Source of the DNA: Cognaticolwellia beringensis
GTDB lineage: Bacteria > Pseudomonadota > Gammaproteobacteria > Enterobacterales > Alteromonadaceae
Reading direction: 5' to 3'
Assembly (NCBI RefSeq): GCF_002076895.1
Contig: NZ_CP020465.1
Span: 3,100,001-3,164,000, forward strand
Length of the DNA: 64,000 bases
Position numbers and translations under genes: made by a program. Under the pieces are notes generated by a model that did not search any database, was not told the origin of the DNA, and was given only the letters and a program-made list of their open reading frames with translations. Shown here one piece after another: positions 28,218 to 37,318 of the stretch; positions within the stretch are counted from its first letter, which is position 1, and every line of letters starts with the position of its first letter.

Positions 28218-28379
28218 ATACCAATTTGATTAATGAAGAGTTCTACTTTTTCATGAGGGAAAATGGATAATGACAAGGCATAAAATTTAGTCAGTAGTTA
28301 TTCTAAATATAAATTTTATAACACCGTCATTATTAATTTTAACCATTAAAAATGAGCCGTTAATTAATCAACTTGGTAT
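28218..28379 (-). mobile_element. MITE-like inverted-repeat element, copy 3 (inverted)
   Basis: About 162 bp, starting ATACCAATTTGATTAATGAA and ending TTAATTAATCAACTTGGTAT. Its interior is the reverse complement of copies 1 and 2 (TCATGAGGGAAAATGGATAA then TTATAACACCGTCATTATTA). It lies between the convergent regulator and TonB-dependent receptor genes. The flanks TTAT and TATAT could contain a TA target duplication, but this is not certain. Confidence 0.85.
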
Positions 28380-28461
28380 TATATCAACACTTATCCTATT
28401 CCAATGCAGCCTGACACAATTAAACCGTATAAAGCATAATTCTATGTATGGATTTTATGTA

Positions 28462-28503
28462 ATAAAAAAGTCATTAACGAGTACAGTGACTGGTTAATGA
28501 CTT
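28462..28503 (-). terminator. Terminator of the TonB-dependent receptor gene
   Basis: On the minus strand, a perfect 11-bp stem (AAGTCATTAAC with GTTAATGACTT, loop of 14) is followed by a run of T. It is about 110 bp after the receptor stop. Confidence 0.75.
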
Positions 28504-28610
28504 AATAGGTGTTTGTACTTTAAACGCTCATAAATCTAATCGTTTATAAGCTATTTATATCTCAAACTTGGCGCGTACATCAAAAAATGCAGCGCCACTT
28601 ACTTTACTTC

Positions 28611-31600
28611 TTAAAATCTGTAGCTAACGCCAAAAGTAATACGACGGTCTGTTATACCTTGAGCACAAAGCATAGCGCCTTCATTTACACAAGATTGTGT
28701 AATATCTGACTCAGTTAAGTTAACAGCTTCTACACCAAGGTTTAAGTTTTCATTCACGTCATAACTTACACTGGCATTAAGTTGTCCTCTGGCATGTGTA
28801 ACAACAGGGAAACCTAACGTAGAGTTTAAGCTTGCACCCGCAGCAGTATCTTCTGTGCGAAACGCATCACGCCATGTGTAACGTAATCTAGCAGAAAGAC
28901 CAAATTTCTCGTAGTAAACCGCAATGTTGTAAGCGTCTTCAGAGAAGTCTAGTAGACCTCGGTCTGATGTTACGTCTACAAACTGTGCACTATCATAAAT
29001 GCCGTTTATTGCATTAAAGATATCTGTTCCACGAGTTGCTGAGGTGTAAAAAGCTGAACCACCGCTATATTCTTGAATAGTATAGTTAGCAACAATACCA
29101 AATCCTGATGCCCAGCCTAAATCATCCTCGAAGCTTGAAAGGTCATATTGAACAGCCATTTCAATACCTTTTTGCGTTGTTTTAGCTGAATCATTAAGTT
29201 TAGTTTCAACATCAACACACAAACCCGTAGTGTTAGGATCGCCAATCGCATTTGGCTGAACAGCAGGGTTATAAATACCGCCACCAGCACATGTAGGGCC
29301 TGGTTCTCTCCAGCCATTTGCTTGAATGATTGCACTTTCTAACTTGTTAACAAATAAGTTAGAACGTTCTTTACTGAAGTAGCCGATACTGACTACTGCC
29401 GCTTCTGCAAAATACCATTCAGCTGAAAGGTCAAATGAGGTTACTTCTTCAGGCTCAAGGGCTGCATTACCAATTTCTATTGATGAATTTTCGTTAGTAC
29501 CAAATGAAACTGAAGTATTTAAGTCGCCAAAGTTCGGACGAAGAATGTCTTTACCCCAACCTAAACGTAGAACAACATCATCATGTACATCTGCCACTAA
29601 ATTCAAGCGAGGTAAGGTATAGCTATAATCACCTGTGTTTGTTGTTGGCGACACATTTCCATTGACTACCGTATTACCCATCGATTCAATATCTGTTGAT
29701 ATATGGCGTACACCGATGTTACCGCGTATCATTTCATACTCAAAATTTGCTTGAGCATATATAGCATGCGTTTTTTCTTCAATACTGAAGGCAGCTGTAT
29801 CTGAAGGTGTAAGGTCAGCAAAATCTTGGTTACCACCATGAGCCACAAGTGCAGCTTCTAATGTTTCTATTACACCGTCTGGATCATTGAACGCAAGATC
29901 TGGATTTACAATTAAGAAGTTACGAAGGGCCAATTCTCGACCATCTGCATCACCGAAGTGACTAGGGCCGGCGACAAGTAGATCTGCGAATAAAGAACCG
30001 TTTGGACTATCAACCATTTTACTGAAGCCACCAATACGATCAGATATTGAAACAGATTCGTGTTTGGTTATGTTATAGCGGTAACCAAAGTCGACAGAAG
30101 TTACGATATTATCGTCTATAAAATATGTAGAATCTATACGGAATGCATCTTCGGAGTTGTCTGTTGTACTTCTACTAATATCAACCTGATCTAATACCAC
30201 ATTGTTAGGATCGAGTAAATTTTCGACGGTGGGTGCGAATGGCGAGGCAAAATCGATACCAAATGCCAACGAGCCACCCGTTAAGTCATAAATGAATGGC
30301 ACACTGTTATCATTACTAGAGCCATCAAGTGGCGTAAGCGGGTTAGGATTGATAAAGTTTAATTGTGTGTTTAAAGATGGTGTAACAGTGTCAGAGCTTG
30401 CACTTGAAAGTTCTGCACTTACAAATAAGTTATCGCCTTGCCACTCGCCACCTAATCTAAATACTTGCGTATCGGTAACACGTGCACCGGTATCACTATT
30501 AAAACGTAAATTTGGATCGTCGTCATCAACCGAGTTTATTGGCTGAATTGTGCCTCTGCTAGCGGCTTGAATACTACCAAGATTTACACCATCAAGTGAA
30601 CCAAAGTTTATTGTTTCAAACTCATTTGGCACGGTATAGTTAAGTACGCTAGCGACACCGGAACCTTGTACTCGAGTACTTTCTTGACGACGCTCTTGGT
30701 CGGTAATAATCGCATCGAAGAAAAACTTCATGTTGTCGTTAGGAGCAAATTCAAACGTAGTCGCAAGGTTTGTCGTTTCATATTCAAAGTTTTCTAATTC
30801 CTGATTCAGGAATTGAATGCCAAGAAAGTCGTAGTCTTGAGCCGCAGGTCTTTTAGTTGCCTGATCTTCTACAACAGCGTCACCGTCACTGTTGTATCGT
30901 GTAACAGCAGCATTTCTATTTTCAACAAGGCTTCCGTCGCGGTCAACACGAGGGCGGAATGAAGTGGCTTCTTGTTTAGCGTAGCTACCACTTATAACAA
31001 AACCAAACTTACCAGAATCTAGTTCCCAATTATCACCGTATGCGCCTGATACTCTTGGCTGAACACCGTCAGTCGTTAAACTACTATCTTCACCTTGTAC
31101 ACGAAGAGAGCCTAAAGTTTCAGTTAACTCTAGAGGACGAATAGTACGTAAATTTACCGTACCACCTACAGAGCCTTCAGTCGTTTTAGCTTCTGGTGAT
31201 TTTGTTATTTCAACGCCAGCGATAATAGCAGCTGAAAGATCTTCAAAATTCATCCCACTACGACCAGCCCCTGAGCCTACAGTAGACGCACCGTTAATCT
31301 CGACGCGGTTAGAGTTACTACCACGGATTTGTACGCCGGTACCAATACCTGCTGTTCTTGTAATTTGAATACCCGTAACATTCTCAAGAACCTCTGCAAG
31401 GTTTTGATCAGGTAGTTTACCAATATCAGTAGCCATGATAATTTCGACCAAATTAGCCGTATCACGTTTTTCTGCTAGCGCGCTGGTAAGTGAGCTTCGC
31501 ATGCCAGTTACCTGAATCACTTCAACTGACTTTTTTGCTTGTGCTTCGGTTTCTGCTTCTTGTGCACTTACCGACGCCGCAAAAGTCAGCGAGGTAGCTG

Positions 31601-31640
31601 AAAGCACCGCTAAGGTTATTTTAGATAATTGTTGTCTCAT
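28611..31640 (-). CDS. TonB-dependent outer-membrane receptor, probably for oligouronates
   Basis: A 1009-residue TonB-dependent transporter for active uptake across the outer membrane. The signal peptide ends near ASVSAQ. A TonB-box-like segment VEVIQVTGMRSS lies near residues 38-49. The plug domain follows (IGKLPDQNLAEVLENVTGIQITR, VQIRGSN). The beta-barrel runs to a C-terminal RRITFGVSYRF with the terminal Phe expected of barrels. The type is the large carbohydrate-receptor class of Alteromonadales. Substrate is inferred from context: it is the only such receptor in the locus, so it is the likely port for alginate oligomers. It stands alone on the minus strand, with operator-like motifs upstream. 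Confidence 0.9.
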   Translation of the reverse strand: MRQQLSKITLAVLSATSLTFAASVSAQEAETEAQAKKSVEVIQVTGMRSSLTSALAEKRDTANLVEIIMATDIGKLPDQNLAEVLENVTGIQITRTAGIGTGVQIRGSNSNRVEINGASTVGSGAGRSGMNFEDLSAAIIAGVEITKSPEAKTTEGSVGGTVNLRTIRPLELTETLGSLRVQGEDSSLTTDGVQPRVSGAYGDNWELDSGKFGFVISGSYAKQEATSFRPRVDRDGSLVENRNAAVTRYNSDGDAVVEDQATKRPAAQDYDFLGIQFLNQELENFEYETTNLATTFEFAPNDNMKFFFDAIITDQERRQESTRVQGSGVASVLNYTVPNEFETINFGSLDGVNLGSIQAASRGTIQPINSVDDDDPNLRFNSDTGARVTDTQVFRLGGEWQGDNLFVSAELSSASSDTVTPSLNTQLNFINPNPLTPLDGSSNDNSVPFIYDLTGGSLAFGIDFASPFAPTVENLLDPNNVVLDQVDISRSTTDNSEDAFRIDSTYFIDDNIVTSVDFGYRYNITKHESVSISDRIGGFSKMVDSPNGSLFADLLVAGPSHFGDADGRELALRNFLIVNPDLAFNDPDGVIETLEAALVAHGGNQDFADLTPSDTAAFSIEEKTHAIYAQANFEYEMIRGNIGVRHISTDIESMGNTVVNGNVSPTTNTGDYSYTLPRLNLVADVHDDVVLRLGWGKDILRPNFGDLNTSVSFGTNENSSIEIGNAALEPEEVTSFDLSAEWYFAEAAVVSIGYFSKERSNLFVNKLESAIIQANGWREPGPTCAGGGIYNPAVQPNAIGDPNTTGLCVDVETKLNDSAKTTQKGIEMAVQYDLSSFEDDLGWASGFGIVANYTIQEYSGGSAFYTSATRGTDIFNAINGIYDSAQFVDVTSDRGLLDFSEDAYNIAVYYEKFGLSARLRYTWRDAFRTEDTAAGASLNSTLGFPVVTHARGQLNASVSYDVNENLNLGVEAVNLTESDITQSCVNEGAMLCAQGITDRRITFGVSYRF

Positions 31641-32143
31641 AGATTTCCCCTGTGTAGTTTTTTTGAAATTAATTTTGCAAACATCTCAAAAGCCACATCT
31701 TTAGTTAATAAAGTCGTCCTCTAGAATTGCAAACTCCCTAAAAGTAAATTACCAAGTACTCAAAAAGAATTACCATAGATAGTTACAATAAAAACAGCAA
31801 AGGTCAATCGCTTGGTTATACAATCTAAGTGGTAAAAATGGATTTTGGACTTACCGATTACACATTCTTTACTTACCACTTGGTTATCTATTTTTATTTG
31901 GTTGTGTTATCTGTATGAATTTAAAGGTGTTAATTTTATTTTTGTGTGAGTGGCTAGTTAGGTTAGTGTTTATTTGAGTCTATTGTTTATTCCAATAAAA
32001 TAACTTTTTTATATTTTGATAGACTTTAATGGTCTAAAAAAAGTAAATGAATAGCTTTTAGCTTAACCATTTGTGCAAATTGGTTGACCAAGTGGATATA
32101 TATCAATAGTCTTGAGTGACTAAATCATATAATACGGATAAAA
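31641..32143. promoter_or_regulatory. Divergent control region with operator-like palindromes
   Basis: Between the receptor and the 32144 ORF, several related sites are seen. TTGGACTTACCGA is at 31845-31857 and a TTACCACTTGG block is near 31873-31884. TTGGTTGACCAA (32080-32091) has arms TTGGT/ACCAA and resembles the Escherichia coli ExuR/UxuR box TTGGTATACCAA. They are consistent with control of both genes by the FadR/UxuR-like proteins. No protein gene is seen in this 500-bp stretch. Confidence 0.6.
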
Positions 32144-32509
32144 ATGATGATATATAGCAAATTCATTGAGAGGATTGTGAATACTACATTCGGCTTGATC
32201 TTGGTCGCGTCAGCATCATGTAGTGCTGTCCTTACCGGTGTTGATGGCAAATATGATGATGAAGACGTTCTTACTAATACTAAAGTAAACGACAAAACGT
32301 TAGCCAACAAACATTATATCGACGAAGTGAAATTTGAATTATCTTCAAGTGGTGAATTTACTACGCAGGCGTATGACCTTGAACACTTAGGTAAAGTTTT
32401 AGCTAGTGGCTTTATCATGAAAGTACCTTCATATCAGATACGCTTTATACCGCCTATTGCGCTAATGAATATATCAATTTTGAATAATATAACTTCTGGT
32501 GAAACCTAA
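32144..32509 (+). CDS. Small hypothetical protein, possible lipoprotein or gene remnant
   Basis: An ORF of 121 residues that I do not recognise. The N-terminus (MMIYSKFIERIVNTTFGLIL) is followed by VASASC, so it could be a signal sequence with a weak lipobox. The middle is hydrophilic (YDDEDVLTNTKVNDK). The end is hydrophobic and looks unlike a normal domain. Its stop is one base before the ATG of the NRAMP-like gene, which supports translational coupling. The low-complexity AT-rich composition leaves room for a decayed or non-coding reading. A ribosome site is weak. Confidence 0.4.
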   Translation: MMIYSKFIERIVNTTFGLILVASASCSAVLTGVDGKYDDEDVLTNTKVNDKTLANKHYIDEVKFELSSSGEFTTQAYDLEHLGKVLASGFIMKVPSYQIRFIPPIALMNISILNNITSGET

Positions 32510-32510
32510 T

Positions 32511-33752
32511 ATGAATAACATTAAAACGTTTTTTAAGTCTCTACTACCCGGCATATTTTTGTTTGGTTTTACCGTCGGTACTGGCAGTGTCACAGCCATG
32601 GCAAAAGCCGGCGCAGATTATGGCATGTCGTTGTTATGGACCATCTTTATATCTTGTGCCATTACTTATTTTTTAATTCACTTATTTGGTAAATTTACAT
32701 TAGTAACAGGCATGACAGCCCTGCAATCTTTTAGAAAGCATATTCATCCGGCAGTAGCGATATTTTTTATCGTGGCGTTAACCACACAGATTTGCGGCAG
32801 TGTTATTGGTGTGATGGGAATTTTAGCTGACGTTTGTTATGAATGGTCGAAAAACTTTATTGATGGTGGCATATCCGCAATTTATTTTGCGCTATTTTTC
32901 ATCGCTTTTGTCTATATTATTTTTCTGATTGGTAAAACAGAAGTCTTTGAAAAGGTGTTGGCCATTTTTGTCGCGATTATGTCAGTATGCTTTTTAATTA
33001 ACTTTATCATACTGATGCCACCAGCTATCGAAATTTTAAAAGGCATGGTGCCCAATGTTCCCAATACTGGCGCGGGTAAAAACTCCTTCTTGGTTATTGC
33101 ATCTATGGTTGGTACCACGGTTTTTTCTGGTTTATTTATATTGCGAACCATCCTCGTAAAAGAGGCCGGTTGGACAATGGCCGATTTAAAGACTCAAAAT
33201 AGAGATGCGTTGTTTTCGGCTTTTTTAATGTTTATTGTCAGTACTTCAATAATGGCAGCTGCGGCTGGGTCGCTTTATGTGCAGGGCATTACCTTAACGA
33301 ACGTTACTCAAATGATCTATTTACTTGAGCCTTTAGCGGGCGCCGCTGCTGTAGCAATTTTCACTATCGGATTAATAGCTGCGGGTGTATCTTCTCAATT
33401 TCCCAATGTCGCATTATTACCTTGGTTACTGGACGATTTTCACCAACGAAAGCCTAACTTAAAGCGACCGAGTTACCGCATTATCGCTTTGGTTATATCT
33501 TCATTAGGGCTGATAGTACCAATTTTTAGCGTTAAGCCTATTGCCGTAATGGTGAGTTCACAGGCTTTTGGCGCTTTGTTGTTACCTGCGACTGTCGGTT
33601 GCATATTTTATATTGGCAATAAAAAAGCACTCATGGGGACGTATAAATTCTCAACTGTCACCAACGCTATATTATCGATGATTTTTGTCTTTGCTTTGGT
33701 CATGAGTTACATGAGCTACAATGGCATTATTTCTACGCTACAAGCGCTTTAA
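32511..33752 (+). CDS. NRAMP-fold (SLC11-like) permease lacking canonical metal motifs
   Basis: A polytopic inner-membrane protein of 413 residues with about eleven hydrophobic segments and overall NRAMP layout. The family's TM1 motif DPGN is replaced here by GTGSVT (LFGFTVGTGSVTAMAKAGADYG). The TM6 motif MPH is replaced by FSG (VGTTVFSGLFILRTILVKE). These residues coordinate Mn2+ or Fe2+ in true MntH proteins, so metal transport cannot be assumed. I chose ATG 32511, with GGTGA 8-12 nt upstream, over the in-frame GTG at 32499. It lies between a ManA-like gene and the upstream small ORF in the hexuronate half of the locus. It may supply metal for UxuA, or import a uronate. Confidence 0.8.
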   Translation: MNNIKTFFKSLLPGIFLFGFTVGTGSVTAMAKAGADYGMSLLWTIFISCAITYFLIHLFGKFTLVTGMTALQSFRKHIHPAVAIFFIVALTTQICGSVIGVMGILADVCYEWSKNFIDGGISAIYFALFFIAFVYIIFLIGKTEVFEKVLAIFVAIMSVCFLINFIILMPPAIEILKGMVPNVPNTGAGKNSFLVIASMVGTTVFSGLFILRTILVKEAGWTMADLKTQNRDALFSAFLMFIVSTSIMAAAAGSLYVQGITLTNVTQMIYLLEPLAGAAAVAIFTIGLIAAGVSSQFPNVALLPWLLDDFHQRKPNLKRPSYRIIALVISSLGLIVPIFSVKPIAVMVSSQAFGALLLPATVGCIFYIGNKKALMGTYKFSTVTNAILSMIFVFALVMSYMSYNGIISTLQAL

Positions 33753-33866
33753 TGTGAAGTTTGTCGAATCTATATCAGTCAATACTACTTCAGTAATAGC
33801 CCTCAGCACTTGTTTATAAAGTTAAAGATTAAGTGCTTTGTGGAAATTTTTAATGGAATTATAATT

Positions 33867-34943
33867 ATGAATAAAATATTTAAATTTACTTCAAACCGTG
33901 TCTGGCGAACCTATCAAGGGGGCAAATTGCTCGATACGATTGAAGGGAAAGAAAACCCCCAAGATACAAGTTTCCCCGAAGACTGGATTGGCTCAACAGT
34001 TGAAGCGCGCAATGTTGGCCGAGAACATATCTCGGAAGGTTTAGCTATGGTAAAAGACGAAGCAGGGCAATCAGTGCCATTTCGCGATTTATTACAAAAA
34101 AATCAAGAATATTTTTTAGGGAAAAGTGGTGACACTCCTCGTTCTTTGGATGATATTCCGCTAGTTAAATATTTAGATAGCTCTACTCGTTTACATTTTC
34201 AGGCTCATCCAACTCGAGAGTTTGCTCAAGAGCGTTTAGGGATGCCTCGCGGGAAAACTGAAGCTTATGTGATCCTTGAAACGCGTGAAGATGTAGCTGA
34301 CCCTTATATTTATGCTGGTTTTCAACGTTCTCCTAGTCGGGAAGAACTTAAAACATGGATCGAAACGCAAGATATTGCTTCGATAGAAAGCTGTTTTGAT
34401 CGTATTCCCGTTAAGCCTGGTGACGTATTCTTACTCCCTGGAGGCCGTCCTCACGCTTTAGGTGAAGGCATACTGATGCTTGAAATAATGGAGCCTTCGG
34501 ATCTGGCGGTAAGGTTTGAATTTGAGCGTTGTGGATATGTGATACCTGAACAGGCAAGATTTATGGGAAGGGATATTGAAACCGCATTAGATGTCTTTAA
34601 TTTCGATCCAGTTCCGATTGAAAAAGTAGATGAAGAATTTCGTTGTATCCCCAAAGTTTTGTCTTTAGATGAAGATAATAACGGTCTTGAAGAGCTTATC
34701 GGATCAAAAGATACTGCGTGTTTTACCGTGAAAAGAGCATCAGTTAATAACAGTTTTAAGCGTAAAGAGAGCGCCTTTTTTTATGGCATCGTAGCTGAAG
34801 GCTCAGGTACATTTCGTATCGGAGACGAAGTTACCAATCTCAAGCGTTGGGATAGATTCTTCTGTCCTGCAGGTGTTAGTGAGTTTGAGTACCAAACAGA
34901 ATTGGGTATGTCTATTCTAGAATGTTATCCAGGCAATAGTTAA
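33867..34943 (+). CDS. Class I mannose-6-phosphate isomerase-like cupin
   Basis: A zinc-dependent cupin of the ManA family, 358 residues from the ATG at 33867. An upstream in-frame ATG at 33810 would add 19 AT-rich residues without homology-like character. Metal-site equivalents are visible: FQAHPT (Gln and His), GKTEAY (Glu) and GGRPHALGEG (His). The N-terminal SNRVWRTYQGGK and C-terminal RWDRFFCPAGV blocks fit the short bacterial ManA type. Textbook function is mannose-6-phosphate/fructose-6-phosphate interconversion. In this setting it could instead act on a free uronate, for example mannuronate to fructuronate, feeding UxuB and UxuA; that is inference. It follows the NRAMP-like gene after 114 bp. 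Confidence 0.78.
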   Translation: MNKIFKFTSNRVWRTYQGGKLLDTIEGKENPQDTSFPEDWIGSTVEARNVGREHISEGLAMVKDEAGQSVPFRDLLQKNQEYFLGKSGDTPRSLDDIPLVKYLDSSTRLHFQAHPTREFAQERLGMPRGKTEAYVILETREDVADPYIYAGFQRSPSREELKTWIETQDIASIESCFDRIPVKPGDVFLLPGGRPHALGEGILMLEIMEPSDLAVRFEFERCGYVIPEQARFMGRDIETALDVFNFDPVPIEKVDEEFRCIPKVLSLDEDNNGLEELIGSKDTACFTVKRASVNNSFKRKESAFFYGIVAEGSGTFRIGDEVTNLKRWDRFFCPAGVSEFEYQTELGMSILECYPGNS

Positions 34944-34977
34944 GCGCATTATGCTCACTACTATGCCTCAATAAAGT

Positions 34978-35021
34978 AATCATTAACGAACCGACTCTGC
35001 ACAGTTTGTTCGTTAATGATT
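34978..35021 (+). terminator. Perfect 14-bp inverted repeat after the ManA-like gene
   Basis: AATCATTAACGAAC at 34978-34991 and GTTCGTTAATGATT at 35008-35021 are exact complements around a 16-nt loop. It starts 34 bp after the gene stop and is probably a transcription terminator or a 3'-end stabiliser. There is no T run. Confidence 0.55.
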
Positions 35022-35666
35022 CGCTAAAACCTGATTAAAACCTCCCATCAGAAACACTAATCTAACTAATATTTACACAAGCCTTAAACGCTCAGCACCC
35101 CCCAGATTAAATAGTATAAACAGTCAACTTACAGCTTTTATATAATTGGCCTTACCTCTTGCTGTTGTTTTTTCATGACTCAACTGCTGCGAAATTAACT
35201 TGTAATTCACTTAAATTATTGTAATTAAGGGTGTTATGTTGTTGCTTGAGTTTTCCTACATTGCTGATTGGGCAAAAAGTATTTTTATTTGGACTTACCA
35301 ATATTTCATCTGTACTATGTGTTATTAGTATTTATATCAACTTTAAAGGCTTGTGCAATGGAAATTGGTAAGGCCTATTGGTGCTGTTTATCTAAAATAT
35401 ACAAATTTTGCTTGATAAATACGTGGCTACACTTGCATTAAGTTAGTGTTATTGACCTTTGATTAATCCTTGAGGTTATCGTGAGGCATCTCAGTTTGGC
35501 ATTACCTGTTCAGGACAGGCTATAAAGCGAAGTAACTCGACCATTTTAATTCATTTGAATCGTCACTATGTACCTATTGGTTTTATTTTTAAGTGTAATT
35601 TAAGTGTAAATAAAGTGTGTTTGACAAATGTAACAACAGAATTAATAACGATGTGGAGATTATACA
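35022..35666 (+). promoter_or_regulatory. uxuA control region with three shared operator-like motifs
   Basis: TTGGCCTTACC begins at 35147. TTGGACTTACCAA is at 35289-35301, inside a 19-bp block (35287-35305) identical to one upstream of the FadR-like regulator. The reverse-oriented AATTGGTAAGGCC is near 35363-35375, followed by TTGGTGCTGTTT, which is also shared with the regulator region. A short palindrome CCTGT TCAGG ACAGG lies at 35505-35519. No protein gene is seen. Confidence 0.62.
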
Positions 35667-36863
35667 ATGCGTGAAGCTTGGAGATGGTTTGGCCCTAATG
35701 ACCCCGTGTCAATTGCCGATGTTAGACAAACAGGGGCTACTGATATTGTTAGCGCACTGCACACAATACCGACCGGCGAAGTTTGGCCGACAGATCAAAT
35801 TCAAGCCTATAAAGCATTAATTGAAAAAGATAATAATCTTCAATCTACCTTGGTTTGGTCTGTTGTCGAAAGTATCCCTGTGCATGAAGACATAAAGTTA
35901 GGACGTGATAATAGCCAGCGCTATGTTGATGCTTGGATCGCATCAATGGAAAATTTAGCAAAATGTGGCATTAAAACCATTTGTTATAACTTTATGCCGG
36001 TCATAGATTGGACACGCACTGATTTAAAATTTCAATTACCCAATGGTGGTTATGCACTTAGGTTTGATCAACAAAAATTTGCAGCTTTTGATTTGTATAT
36101 ATTACAGCGTGAAAATGCTGAAGCTGACTATTCTGATGAAGAAATACAGCAAGCAAAAGAAATATTCTCGGCGATGTCTAATGACGAAAAAACCCTATTA
36201 ACCAATAACATTATCGCGGGTTTACCGGGCAAAATGACAGATGCCTATAACATTGAGGATTTTCGTCGTATGTTGGCAAATTATAAAGATATTTCTAAGG
36301 ATATTTTAAGAAAAAATTTGTTCTCTTTTTTATCACAAGTGTTACCTAAAGCTGAGCAACTCGGCGTTAAATTAGCAATACACCCTGACGATCCACCAAG
36401 GGATATGTTGGGCTTACCTCGCATTATTTGTACATCAGAAGATTTAGAGCTTCTATTTACAGCACTGCCAAGCCCAGCTAACGGCATTACGTTATGTGCA
36501 GGTACCTACGGCAGTCGTCCTGATAATAATTTACCTGTTATGGCTAAACACTATGGTTCGCGAATTCATTTTGCCCATTTGCGTGGTGTCAGTAGAGATA
36601 AAAACGAACAACGCTCGTTTTATGAAGCTGAACACTTATCAAGCGATGTAGATATGGTTGGAATCATTTCTGCTTTATTAAGTGAAGAAAAAACACGGGT
36701 TAGCAATCAAAATAATAACCCAATATTTATCAGGCCTGATCATGGTCACCAAATTTTAGACGATATAAACAAGCCAGGGAATCCAGGATATTCTTGTATT
36801 GGTCGTCTCAAAGGCTTAGCCGAAATTAGAGGTGTTATTAAAGCCCTCAGTAGTGTGCATTAA
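35667..36863 (+). CDS. uxuA: Mannonate dehydratase
   Basis: Dehydrates D-mannonate to 2-keto-3-deoxygluconate (KDG) in the cytoplasm; needs Fe2+ or Mn2+. The 398-residue length matches UxuA. The start MREAWRWFGPNDPV is diagnostic. The TIM-barrel follows with conserved WSVVESIPVHEDIK, CYNFMPVIDWTRTDL, AIHPDDPP, RIHFAHLRGV and IRPDHGHQ blocks that carry the metal and catalytic residues. Its partner UxuB is on the other side of the left half-locus. KDG is then used by the kdgK and kdgA products. The gene has its own promoter region with operator-like motifs and a strong terminator. Confidence 0.96.
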   Translation: MREAWRWFGPNDPVSIADVRQTGATDIVSALHTIPTGEVWPTDQIQAYKALIEKDNNLQSTLVWSVVESIPVHEDIKLGRDNSQRYVDAWIASMENLAKCGIKTICYNFMPVIDWTRTDLKFQLPNGGYALRFDQQKFAAFDLYILQRENAEADYSDEEIQQAKEIFSAMSNDEKTLLTNNIIAGLPGKMTDAYNIEDFRRMLANYKDISKDILRKNLFSFLSQVLPKAEQLGVKLAIHPDDPPRDMLGLPRIICTSEDLELLFTALPSPANGITLCAGTYGSRPDNNLPVMAKHYGSRIHFAHLRGVSRDKNEQRSFYEAEHLSSDVDMVGIISALLSEEKTRVSNQNNNPIFIRPDHGHQILDDINKPGNPGYSCIGRLKGLAEIRGVIKALSSVH

Positions 36864-36915
36864 ATACTGATTTTGTAGCTTTCACTTTTTATAAACTGCT
36901 TTAACAAATTAAATC

Positions 36916-36953
36916 AAATCAAGGCATAGTCTGACTATGCCTTGATTTTTTTT
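36916..36953 (+). terminator. Terminator of uxuA
   Basis: A perfect 15-bp stem (AAATCAAGGCATAGT, loop CTG, ACTATGCCTTGATTT) followed by a T run. One of the strongest terminators in the window. Confidence 0.92.
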
Positions 36954-37318
36954 ACCCTAGATATAAGGTCATAAACATTCTAAAGTACGGTTACCTCATT
37001 TATAATAAACCTTGAACTATTTACGTTCAAACAGTTGTTAGCTAATAACGATTGCAACCACAATACACTTATCTGCCAACATCCATATTTCGATATCAAA
37101 CTACCTTCTTAAATAACGTTATTTTATAAATAGGCTAAGTAGTCAATAATATTAATGCGCTAATTATATAAGAGATTAGTGGATGGTTTTCATATGAGTA
37201 ACTTTTTAGTCTAAAATAATTTAAAGTTACAAATGATGATAAAGTTGTTTCATATCAATAAAATAAAAGTACAGGCAGATTAAATTTATAATAGAAAATA
37301 AAAAAATCAATAAAAAAC

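Noticed and set aside
32499..32510. GTG start for the NRAMP-like gene
   Set aside because: Adds only four residues and overlaps the upstream stop. ATG 32511 has a well-spaced GGTGA, so the later start is preferred.
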